A DNA stretch of 64,000 nt from Salmo trutta. Its lineage: Eukaryota > Chordata > Actinopteri > Salmoniformes > Salmonidae. Positions within the stretch are counted from its first letter, which is position 1; every line of letters starts with the position of its first letter. Position numbers and translations under genes: made by a program. Shown one piece after another: positions 10,452 through 19,140 of this stretch. The stretch spans positions 42,664,180 to 42,728,179 of the forward strand of contig NC_042976.1 in NCBI RefSeq assembly GCF_901001165.1, given 5' to 3'. The notes under the pieces are model-generated. The model searched no databases. It saw only the letters and a program-made list of their open reading frames with translations, and was not told where the DNA came from.

Positions 10452-10810
10452 TGGAACGGCTGTTTGAAGTAGTAGACCAAGGTGCAGCGTGGAATTAGTT
10501 CATCTTTTATTTTAGATAAAAAAAGGCACTTCACAAAGAAACACAGACGACAGCCAAACAGTCCTGTCAGGTATCCTAACACACTAAACAGAAAACATCT
10601 ACCCACAAAAGCCAAAGGAAAAACATGCTGCCTAAGTATGACTCCCAATCAGCAACAACGATGTACAGCTGTTCCTGATTGGGAGCCATACCCGGCCGAA
10701 ACAAAGCAATCCCCAACATAGAAATACAGACATAGAATGCCCACCCAAATCACACCCTGACCAAACCTAAATCGAGACATAAAAAGGCTCTCTCAGGTCA
10801 GGGCGTGACA
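10452..10810 (-). repeat. 5' LTR of E2
   Basis: 359 bp direct repeat of 8863-9221 with only a few visible differences, implying a fairly recent insertion. The minus-strand ATG at 10503 is followed one codon later by TAA in both LTRs, after which the A-A-P-W-S motif is intact. Confidence 0.85.
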
Positions 10811-10858
10811 AGGGAGAGGATCTACTTCAAGAGAGCTATAAAGGAAATATTATACATG

Positions 10859-11313
10859 TGCTTTTCTTATAATTAATTTCTGTGTTCTATTCATGTGCTG
10901 TTCTAATAACCAATTTCTGTGTCAATGCAAGTGACTAATTGAATGAATCCTCCCTTATCAGTATCTTCAATTTGGCAGCACGCCCAGACCTTGTTTTGAG
11001 AATAAAAGATATCTCCATTTCAAGGTCTCAGCTTAGAGAGAAGAAGCCTTGTGAGGTATTGGTCTGTCACATGTTATGAACCAGTATTGGTCGGTCACAT
11101 GAATTAAACAAAATGGTAATGATTAATTAATTATGCTAAATCATGCAAATATAACTTGAGTGTGTATAGCCGTGTTTAAGACAACTGCTGGGACTGCCCC
11201 AGCAATGCTCCTGGTTGACATGTGTATTATGGTGCATTAAGTTGGTTGGAACCTCTCCAGTGCGCTGATAATAAAGGAAAATTCAATTAAGTTTGACTTC
11301 GAGAATTTCCACA
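10859..11313 (+). repeat. Possible solo LTR of a different family
   Basis: TG...CA ends, internal AATAAA motifs (near 11002 and 11269) and a near-match 5-bp flank (ACATG before, ACATC after) fit a solo LTR. It does not resemble the E1-E3 LTRs. There is no second copy in the window. Confidence 0.4.
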
Positions 11314-11366
11314 ACATCTGTTTCATGGAATCATGGCTCTCTCTGGATATACTGTTCCAGTCCGTA

Positions 11367-12974
11367 CAGGTGAAGTCGGAAGTTTACATACACTTATGTT
11401 GGAGTCATTAAAACTTGTTTTTCAACCACTTCACAAATGTCTTGTGAACAAACTATAGTTTTGGCAAGTCGGTTAGGACATCTACTTTGCGCATGACACA
11501 AGTAATTTTTCCAACAATTGTTTACAGACAGATTATTTCACTTATAATTCACTGTATCACAATTCCAGTGGGTCAGAAGTTTACACATACTAAGTTGACT
11601 GTGCCTTTAAACAGCTTGGAAAATTGCAGAAAATGATGTCATGGCTTTAGAAACTTCTGATAGGCTAATTGACATCATTTGAGTCAATTGGAGGTGTACC
11701 TGTGGATGTATTTCAAGGCCTACCTTCAAACTCAGTGCCTCTTTGCTTGACATCATGGGAAAATCAAAAGAAATCAGCCAGGACCTCAGAAAAAAAATGT
11801 AGACCTCCACAAGTCTGGTTATCCTTGGTAGCAATTTCCAAATGCCTGAAGGGACCACGTTCATCTGCACAAACAATAGTACGCAAGTATAAACACCATG
11901 GGACCACGCAGCCGTCATACCGCTCGCATTCTGTCTCCTAGCGATGAACGTACTTTGGTGCGAAAAGTGCAAATCAATCCCAGAACAACAGCAAAGGACC
12001 TTGTGAAGATGCTGGAGGAAACAGGTACAAAAGTATCTATATCCACAGTAAAACAAGTCCTCTAACGACATAACCTGAAAGGCCGCTCAGCAAGGAAAAA
12101 GCCACTGCTCCAAAACCGCCATAACTACGGTTTGCAACTGCACATGGGGATGAAGATCATACTTTTTGGAGAAATGTCCTCTGGTCTGATGAAACAAAAA
12201 TAGAACTGTTTGGCCATAATGACCATCGTTATGTTTGGGGGAAAAAGGAGTACGCTTGCAAGCCGAAGAACATCATCCCAACAGTGAAGCACGGGGTGGC
12301 AGCATCATGTTGTGGGGATGCATTGCTGCAGGAGGGACTGGTGCACTTCACAAAATAGATGGCATCATGAGGCAGGACAATTATGTGGATATATTGAAGC
12401 GACATCTCAAGACATCAGTCAGGAAATTAAAACTTGGTCGCAAATGGGTCTTCCAAATGGACAATGACCCCAAGCATACTTACGAAGTTGTGGCAAAATG
12501 GCTTAAGGACAACAAAGTCAAGGTATTGGAGTGGCCATCACAAAGCCCTGACCTCAATCCCATAGAACATTTGTGGGCAGAACTGAAAAAGCATGTGCGA
12601 GCAAGGAGGCCTAGAAAACTGACTCAGTTACACCAGCTCTGTCAAGAGGAATGGGCCAAAATCCACCCAACTTATTGTGGGAAGCTTGTGGAAGGCCACG
12701 TTTGACCCAAGTTAAACAATTTAAAGGCAATGCTACCAAATACTAATTGAGTGTATGTAAACTTCTGACCCACTGGGAATGTGATGAAAGAAATAAAAGC
12801 TGAAATAAATAATTCCCTCTGCTGTTATTCTGACATTTCACATTCTTAAAATAAAGTGGTGATCCTAACTGACCTAAGACAGGGAAATTGTACTAGGATT
12901 ATATGTCAGGAATTGTGAAAAACTGAGTTTAAATATATTTGGCTAAAGTTTATGTTAACTTCTGACTTCAACTG
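11367..12974 (+). mobile_element. Sleeping Beauty-lineage Tc1 transposon
   Basis: Flanked by TA (11365-11366, 12975-12976). The ends read CAGGTGAAGTCGGAAGTTTA and its complement (GACTTCAACTG). Inner direct repeats (GTGGGTCAGAAGTTTACAC near 11568, and its complement near 12752) give the IR/DR layout typical of this lineage. At about 1.6 kb it is full length, with a mutated transposase. It matches my memory of the salmonid elements from which Sleeping Beauty was reconstructed. Confidence 0.9.
11755..12705 (+). pseudogene. Tc1 transposase relic, Sleeping Beauty type
   Basis: The reading frame starts at ATGGGAAAATC (11755) and is broken early. A deletion removes about 12 bp before TTCTGTCTCCTAG (11930-11940), next to the nuclear-localisation region, and further shifts precede 12235. 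The first catalytic Asp lies in SDETKIELFG (about 12186). From 12235 the frame is open for 156 codons with the second Asp in MDNDPKHT and the Glu in SPDLNPIEHLW. All three acidic residues remain, but the frame is not continuous. Confidence 0.85.
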
Positions 12975-12976
12975 TA

Positions 12977-13660
12977 CATTGAACACTGGTCACTTTAATA
13001 ATGTTTATGTACTCTTTTACCCACTTTATATGTGTAACGGCTGTCGTCGGATATAGACCAAAATGCAGCGGGGAAATGTGCACTCATCTTTATTATAATC
13101 GGACAAGAAGGAGAACCAAAATAAACACGTACACAAAGAAAACACAACAACTATTCACAGGCTTGTAAGGCACAAGGCTATACACAGAACAATCTCCCAC
13201 AAAGTTCTCAACAAACACATACCTATATATAGGACTCTCAATCAGAGGCAACTAGAAAACACCTGCCTCCAATTGAGAGTCCAACCCCAATTAACAAAAC
13301 ATAGAAATACAAAAGACTAGACAGAACATAGAAATACACTAACATAGAACAGTGCCCAAACCCCCCCGGAATACATAAATCAAATACCCTACTAAACAAA
13401 CCACCACCCCGAACCACATAAAACAAATACCCTCTGCCAAGTCCTGACCAAACTACAATAACAAATAACCCTTATTACTGGTCAGGACGTGACAATATGT
13501 ATATACTGTATTGTAGTCAAGGCTCATCCTATATAACTACTGCTGTACACACCCTTTCTATTTATATACTATCCATAATGTTTATACACACCAACATATA
13601 AATATATATGTGTACGAGACCAATAATCAACTGATCAAATTTCTTTACATCAGCAGTTGA
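12977..13660. repeat. Old dispersed repeat split by a solo LTR
   Basis: CACTTTAATAATGTTTATGT on the left and ATATGTATATACTGTATTG on the right of the LTR read as one A/T-rich repeat, probably a LINE 3' piece, with the 5-bp duplication ATATG at the junctions. Confidence 0.45.
13033..13494 (-). repeat. Solo LTR (462 bp) of the in-LTR-start family
   Basis: Begins TGTAACGG and ends GTGACA, bounded by ATATG on both sides (13028-13032, 13495-13499), the mark of LTR-LTR recombination after insertion. Inverted repeat 13232-13250 with 13264-13282, E-box CAGGTG, a palindromic TATA (CCTATATATAGG, 13222-13233). On the minus strand an AATAAAG leads into an ATG at 13087 and a frame that stays open to the LTR end with P-A-A-F-W-S. 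Confidence 0.85.
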
Positions 13661-13778
13661 CATACAGTGGCTTGCGAAAGTATTCACACCCCTTGGCATT
13701 TTTCCTATTTTGTTGCCTTACAACCTGGAGTTAAAATTGATTTTTGGGGGGTTGGTATCATTTGATTTATACAACATG

Positions 13779-14169
13779 TGTCACGTCCTGACCAGTAAAA
13801 TGGGTTATTTGTTATTGTAGTTTGGTCAGGGCGTGGCAGGGGGTGTTTGTTTTGTGTGTTTTGCGGTTTTTGGTTTATGTTCTATGTTTTCTATTTCTAT
13901 GTGGGTTTTCTAGTTTGTCTATTTCTATGTTAGTTTTGGGAACGACCTCCAATTAGAAGCAGCTGGTTGTCGTTGCTTCTAATTGGAGGCCATATTTAAG
14001 TGTTTTTTTTTTCTCTTGTGTTTGTGGGTGGTTGTTCCATGTATAGTCTTAGTACCTTACAGGACTGTTTTTCGTCGTGCTTTTGTTCAGTGTTCATTTC
14101 TTTAATAAATCAAGAAGATGATTCACATCCCTGCTGCAGTTTGATCCGATCATTACGACGAATATGACA
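13779..14169 (+). repeat. 5' LTR of E3 (391 bp)
   Basis: Inverted repeat CCTCCAATTAGAAGCA (13946-13961) with its partner 13974-13989, CAGCTG at 13960, TATA-like CATATTTAAG at 13991, AATAAAT at 14103 and ATG at 14118. That frame has TGA at its ninth codon here, where the other LTR has TGG. Confidence 0.85.
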
Positions 14170-14815
14170 GAACCACCCACCATAAGAGGACCAAGCAGTG
14201 GAGGAAGGAGCAGCAGGAGGAGTATAAGGAGTCATGGACCTGGGAGGAGATCCTGGATGGGGCAGGACCATGGTGTGGCAAGTGAGAGAGGCAGACCCCC
14301 AAATGTTTTTTGGGGGGGCACATGGGAAGATTGGCTAGGTCAGGCAATAAACCTGAGCCAACTCCCCGTGCTTATTATGGGGAGCGTTTGGCGGTGAGAG
14401 CACCGTTCTGTGCGGAAGTGCACAAGGTCTCGCCCATCCGCATGCACAGTCCGGTGCGAGCGATACCAGCCCCCCGCAGGTGCCGTGCTAGAGTGGGCAT
14501 CCAGCCAGGGAGAAGTACGCCTGCGCAATACATCTGGCCACCAGTGCGTCTCCTGGGCCCAGGCTACCCTGCGCCTGCTCTACGCACGGCAGCCATCTTG
14601 CCCCAGCACAGCCCAGTTCGCCCTGTGCCAGCACTCCGCCCGTGCTGGCTACAGTAACAATCCAGCCAGGACGGGTTGTGCAGGCTGAGCGCTCCAGACA
14701 TCCAGTGCATAGTCAAGGCCCAGTGTATCCAGTTCCTGCTCCTCGCACTAGCCCTGTGGTGCGCGTCCCTAGTCTGGCGCCTCCAAAGCCAGTCCCACGC
14801 ATCAGGCCTTCAGTG

Positions 14816-14896
14816 CGCATTCCCCGTCTAGAGCTTCCGGCGACAGTGCCCCGTCTAGAGCTTCCGGCGACAGTGCCCCGTCCAGTGCTTCCGGCG
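14816..14896. repeat. 27-bp tandem repeat, three copies, first array of E3
   Basis: Units of CGTCTAGAGCTTCCGGCGAC plus AGTGCCC, the third diverged. Each encodes nine residues. Confidence 0.8.
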
Positions 14897-15112
14897 ACGT
14901 CCCACAGTCCGGGAATGACAGAGACGTCCCACAGTCCGGAACCGACAGAGACGTCCCACAGTCCGGAACCGACAGAGACATCCCACAGTCCGGAACCGAC
15001 AGAGACATCCCACAGTCCGGAACCGACAGAGACGGCCCACAGTCCGGAACCGACAGAGTCGCCCGCCAGTCCGGAACCGACAGAGTCGCCCGCCTGTCCG
15101 GCGCAGCCAGAG
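14897..15112. repeat. 27-bp tandem repeat, eight copies, second array of E3
   Basis: Units start every 27 bp from 14897 (ACGTCCCACAGTCCGGAACC plus GACAGAG), the last two diverged. The nine-residue product is Ser/Pro/Glu/Thr-rich. It differs in sequence from the E2 array but has the same period. Confidence 0.9.
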
Positions 15113-15331
15113 TCGCCCCTCAGCCCGGAGCCTTCAGCGGTGGGCTACAGCCCTGAGCCTTCAGCAGGGGTGGACAGGTTAGAGTGGGGAGTAAGCCCGG
15201 CGCCAGAGCCACCTCCGTGGGGGGAGGTTTGTGAAGGGGGGGTGTAGCCCAGGAACCGTCGGTGACGGTGGCCACCCTCCGTTCCCTCCCTTTATTTTCG
15301 CGTTATTGTTTTGTTAGTTTCTTGTTTCAGG

Positions 15332-15585
15332 TGTCTATTTCTATGTTAGTTTTGGGAACGACCTCCAATTAGAAGCAGCTGGTTGTTGTTGCTTCTAATT
15401 GGAGGCCATATTTAAGTGGGTTTATTTTCTCTTGTATTTGTGGGTGGTTGTTCCATGTATAGTCTTAGTACCTTACAGGACTGTTTTTTGTCGTTCTTTT
15501 GTTCAGTGTTCATTTCTTTAATAAATCAAGAAGATGATTCACATCCCTGCTGCAGTTTGGTCCAATCATTACGAAGAATATGACA
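15332..15585 (+). repeat. 3' LTR of E3, aligned portion
   Basis: Matches 13917-14169. From the ATG at 15534 the frame to the LTR end is intact, with P-A-A-V-W-S. The 90 bp between the polypurine run and 15332 do not match the 5' LTR start. Confidence 0.8.
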
Positions 15586-15689
15586 ACATGCCTACAATTT
15601 TGAAGATGCAAAATATTTTTTATTGTGAAACAAACCAGAAATAAGACAAAAAAACTGAAAACTTGAGCGTGCATAACTATTCACCCCCC

Positions 15690-16502
15690 CAAAGTCAATA
15701 CTTTGTAGAGCCACCTTTTGCAGAAAGGTCTCTTGAGGTATGTATCTACATGGTTGGCACATCTAGCCACCGGGATTTTTTTCCCATTCTTCAAGGCAAA
15801 ACTGCTACAGCTCCTTCAAGTTGGATGGGTTCCTTTGATGCACAGAAATTCTAAGTCACACGCCATCCATCATTCCTTCAATTCTGACCAGTTTCCCAGT
15901 CCCTGCCGATGAAAAACATCCCCACAGCATGATGCTGTCACCACCATGCTTCACTGTGGAGATGGTGTTCTCGAGGTGATGAGAGGTGTTGGGTTTGCGC
16001 CAGACATTTTGTTTTCTTTGATGGCCAAAAAGCTCAATTTTAGTCTCATCTGACCAGAGTACCTTCTTCCATATGTTTGGGGAGTCTCACACATGCCTTT
16101 TGGCAAACTCCAAACGTGTTTACTTATTTTTTTCTTTAAGCAATGGCTTTTTTCTGGCCACTCTTCCGTAAAGCCCAGCTCTGTGGAATGTACGGCTTAA
16201 AGTAGTCCTATGGACAGATACTCCAGTCTCCGCTGTGGAGCTTTGCAGCTCCTTCAGGGTTATCTTTGGTCTCTTTGTTGCCTCTCTGATTAATGCCCTC
16301 CTTGCCTGATCCGTGAGTTTTGGTGGGCGGCCCTCTCTTGGCAGGTTTGTTGTGGTGCCATATTCTTTCCATATTTTAATAATGGATTTAACGGTGCTCC
16401 GTGGGATGTTCAAAGTTTCGGATCTTTTTTCTAACCCAACCCTGATATGTACTTCTTCACAACTTTGTCCCTGACCTGTTTAGAGAGCTCCTTGGTTTTC
16501 AT
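15690..16502 (-). pseudogene. Tc1 transposase relic
   Basis: Starts at ATG 16502 (MKTKELS). After a break, the 16413-16120 frame is open for 97 codons with the paired-type DNA-binding domain: STVKSIIKIWKEYGTT, a GRPPKLTDQARR hook and a second helix-turn-helix. Later frames show DETKIELFGHQ (first Asp), SIMLWGCF and CLEEWEKN near the end. The central part with the second Asp and the Glu block is mostly deleted, so it is inactive. Confidence 0.85.
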
Positions 16503-16919
16503 GGTGCCGCTTGCTTGGTGGTGCCCCTTGCTTAGTGGTGTTGCAGACTCTGGGGCCTTTCAGAACAGGTGTATATATACTAATATGATTATGTGGCAGA
16601 TCATGTGATACTTAGATTGCACACAGGTGGACTTTATTTAACTAATTATGTGACTTCTGAAGGTAATTGGTGGCACCAGATCTTATTTAGGGGCTTCATA
16701 GCAAAGGGGGTGAATATATATGCACGCACCACTCTTCCTTTTTTTGTCTTTTTTTTTTAGCAAGTTATTTTTTTTCATTTCACTTCACCAATTTGGACTA
16801 TTTTGTGTATGTCCATTACATGAAATCCAAATGAAAATCCATTTAAATTACAGTTTGTAGTGCAATAAAATAGGAAAAACGCCAAGGGGGATGAATACTT
16901 TTGCAAGGCACTGTAAAGT

Positions 16920-17640
16920 GCTAATCCAGAAACCAAGACTAAAACACCAGAGAGCAAGCAATGCAGATGTAGAAGCATGGTGGCTAGGAAAAACTCCATA
17001 TAGAAAGGCTGGAACCTAGGAAGAAACCTAGCAATGAACCAGTCTCTAAGGGTGGCCAGGCCTCTTCTGGCTGTGCCGGGTGGAGATTATAAGATTGCAT
17101 GGCCATTATGACCAGATCATAGATGACCAGAAGGGTCAAATAATAATCACAGTGGTTATAGAGGTTGCAGGTCAGCACCTCAGGAGTAAATGTTAGATGG
17201 CTTTTCATAGCTGAGCATTCAGAGGACGAGACAGCAGGTGCGGTAGAGAGAGCGAGAGAGATAGAGAGAGGGAAAGAGAGGGTCAAAACAGCAGGTCCGG
17301 GACAAGGTAGCACGACTGGTGAACAGGTCAGGGTTCCATAGCCGCAGGCAGAACAGCAGAAACTGGATCAGCATCACAACATTGTAGCATGTCCGGTGAA
17401 CAGGTCAGGGTTCTGTAGCCGCCGGCAGAACAGCAGAAACTGGATCAGCAGCAGCACCAGATGGATAGCCAGGAGTCGTCAGGCCAGGTAGTCCTGAGGC
17501 ATGGTCCTAGGGCTCAGGTCCTCTGGGAGGGGAGAGAGAGAGAGTGAGAGATGGGAGAATTAAAGGGAGCATACAGTACCTAAGATCACATAGGATACCA
17601 AATATTAGTATTACACCAGATATGACAGACTGACCCTAGC
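16920..17640. repeat. Dispersed salmonid repeat with an internal duplication
   Basis: GGCCAGGCCTCTTCTGGCTG, GTGGAGATTATAA and CTGAGGCATGGTCCTAGGGC are phrases I recall from a common salmonid repeat whose class I cannot state. A segment of about 85 bp (GGTGAACAGGTCAGGGTTC to AACTGGATCAGCA) occurs twice, at about 17319-17375 and 17394-17455. Confidence 0.5.
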
Positions 17641-18960
17641 CCCCCGTCCCCAAAATAATTATGCAGAAATACAGTATTTAGCCTACAGATTATAGCACAA
17701 CATTGCATTGACTTTGCCTGTCAGTTCTGTTATAGTGTGACTATTGTGCTCCTGTGCACTAGGCTAATTGACTCATCTCTCTGTCAAATCAGACTGTACA
17801 TCCCTAGGAACCCATATAGTAGATCCTATTAGTTAGAACACTGTTTACTTTACAAGACTGGCCAGACTTGGCAAAACGATACTGGGTTACATGACTCTAT
17901 CGGGAGCTTTACAATGGAAACTGGCTGCATACAACCCATTGTAGATGACGTCCATAAAATAATCTATTTTCATCCTGGTCTCACTACTTTATAGATAAGG
18001 TAGTTGATGAGAGGATCGTTTCATTGTATTTGGTCACAGGAACAGACACTGGTTTGCAAACTGGTTCTAGGAGTTTTGACAACTTCCTACAATAATGATT
18101 TATATTAGCAAAAGGGTTGTTCATGGTTTGTCATGGTACAATAAAGATGTATAAACTCACTGCATGTGAGTAAATCTTGATTTTATAAAACCCTCACTGG
18201 CAATCTATTCCCTTTAGAGTGCCGAAGGGCCTTGGTCAAAAGTAGTGCACTATAAAGGGAATAGGGTGCCATTTGTGATGTGACTTTGTTCAACAGCCAG
18301 GCCAGTCTTCTCCCTTGTTCAATGACTTGGCTCGTCATGACCCTCTTCGAGGGAAACTGACCCCATGCAGTGCTTCATCTGTGGATCAACCTAATTCCAT
18401 GTCAATCACAGGGAGAGAAGCTCTGATCAATGTGATCATATATGCTAGACAGTAGCCGATCGTGTCTATAGTGAATTGATAAGGACAGACAGTAGAAGTG
18501 TGAAGTGGTGTCAGGTGAAAGGTGCTCTTACCTAACAAGATTTCAATGAATATTGATGATGGGGAATGATCAAATCAATCACTGATCAGCTCTTTTTTTA
18601 GAAACTGTTAATACGTTTATTCCATTTCCTGCTATTGAATATTCTCAGTCTGGGGCTAATCAATTCATTTTTATTAAAACGTATCAATGTGTATTGACTT
18701 CCCCCTCTCAAAACATTTTCAGGCAGATATGAGCTAACAGTTGGCCGTGCTACAAGCTGATGATCCTTTTGGAACACTAACACGTGAGCAGAGGGAGGCA
18801 AGTGACAGTGTTGCAGAAGGGGCAGATTTGATAGTGTTTCAAATATTTGGTTTTGCGCTGGCACTGGACGTGGGAATATGCAAAGTTATTCCTGTGAAAG
18901 TTTGATTCAGTCTCAGCGGGGTCCGGGCAGGAGCTACCTCATACTGTCAGTCTGCTGTAG
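17641..18960. other. Anonymous sequence with one palindromic MITE
   Basis: No gene recognised. The 88-codon minus-strand ORF at 18598-18864 has no features I can interpret. Confidence 0.3.
18201..18281. mobile_element. Palindromic MITE copy 1
   Basis: GGTCAAAAGTAGTGCACTAT followed by AGGGAATAGGGTGCCATTTG, with a degraded complementary left arm. Same family as six other copies in the window. Confidence 0.65.
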
Positions 18961-19032
18961 AGAGATGACTGCTGTCAGGGAAAGGGGGAGGGGGGTAGAG
19001 AGAGAGAGCAAAAGAGAGGGAGGGATGGAGAG

Positions 19033-19033
19033 G

Positions 19034-19067
<34 letters not shown>

Positions 19068-19080
19068 GAGAGAGAGAGAG
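19033..19080. repeat. (GA)n microsatellite
   Basis: Almost uninterrupted GA dinucleotides within a broader purine-rich tract (18965-19140). Confidence 0.95.
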
Positions 19081-19140
19081 CGAAAGAAGGAAAGAGAGAG
19101 ATGGGAAGAGAGGGAGGGGGAGTGAGGGAGTGGGTGTGAG

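Larger units (their letters stand above)
9264..10503 (-). pseudogene. Gag-like, proline-rich repeat protein of E2
   Basis: From the in-LTR ATG (10503) the frame has a TAA at codon 3, then A-A-P-W-S, THQKRTKQ, a charged Trp/Leu-rich segment and QPQKFF. It is thrown out of frame in a run of nine C (plus strand 10236-10244) where E1 has eight. The rest, 10223-9264, is a 319-codon open frame: RPEPTPRAY, then VSPVRAHSPVR, ARVGIEPGRV and DPVYPVPAPRT. Next come eight 18-residue repeats with PVPAPR, four 9-residue repeats of ACPEPPEPP type, and a C-terminus containing RPAPEPPP. No enzyme motif is present. The open C-terminal frame despite a long array suggests constraint or recent origin. Confidence 0.5.
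8863..10810 (-). mobile_element. Complete short LTR retroelement (copy E2)
   Basis: Two near-identical 359-bp direct repeats flank about 1.23 kb of internal DNA. AGGGA lies directly outside both ends (8858-8862 and 10811-10815), a 5-bp target duplication. Ends are TGT...ACA on the left copy; the right copy begins TGGAACGG. A G-rich polypurine stretch (minus strand ACCTTTGGGGGGGTAC) abuts the left LTR, which sets the orientation as minus. The internal region encodes only the gag-like repeat protein. After the 5' LTR the minus strand reads GATCTACCCACC, which is not a TGG-type primer site. It must be mobilised in trans. Confidence 0.85.
14118..15247 (+). pseudogene. Gag-like, proline-rich repeat protein of E3
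   Basis: The frame starting in the LTR (14118) runs to 14657 with two TGA codons, one in the LTR and one after a GPWCGK segment. Order of blocks: P-A-A-V, THHKRTKQ, a Gln/Glu-rich helix with SWTWEEI, LGGHMGRLA, KPEPTPRAY, VSPIRMHSPVR, ARVGIQPGR. A one-base loss near 14645 moves it into the frame of the 201-codon ORF 14642-15247: TVTIQPGRVV, PVYPVPAPRT, three LELPATVPR-type repeats, eight TSHSPEPTE-type repeats and a VSPAPEPPPW end. It has the same plan as E2 and no pol domains. Confidence 0.5.
13779..15585 (+). mobile_element. Complete short LTR retroelement (copy E3) nested in a Tc1
   Basis: Starts TGTCACG and ends ATGACA, with ACATG directly outside both ends (13774-13778, 15586-15590), giving a clean 5-bp target duplication inside the Tc1. 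The LTRs share about 253 bp (13917-14169 and 15332-15585), but their 5' parts differ. The internal part (14170 to about 15242) encodes only the gag-like repeat protein and ends in a purine run (GAAGGGGGGG at 15233-15242). The base after the 5' LTR begins GAACCACCCACC, not a standard tRNA primer site. Confidence 0.85.
13665..16913 (-). mobile_element. Tc1-like transposon carrying a nested LTR element
   Basis: TA flanks at 13663-13664 and 16914-16915. The ends are inverted repeats: CAGTGGCTTGCGAAAGTATT on the left, complement of AATACTTTTGCAAGGCACTG on the right. Without E3 and its duplication the element would be about 1.44 kb. The transposase runs on the minus strand from about 16502. E3 sits near the transposon's 3' end, just inside the inverted repeat. 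Confidence 0.9.
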
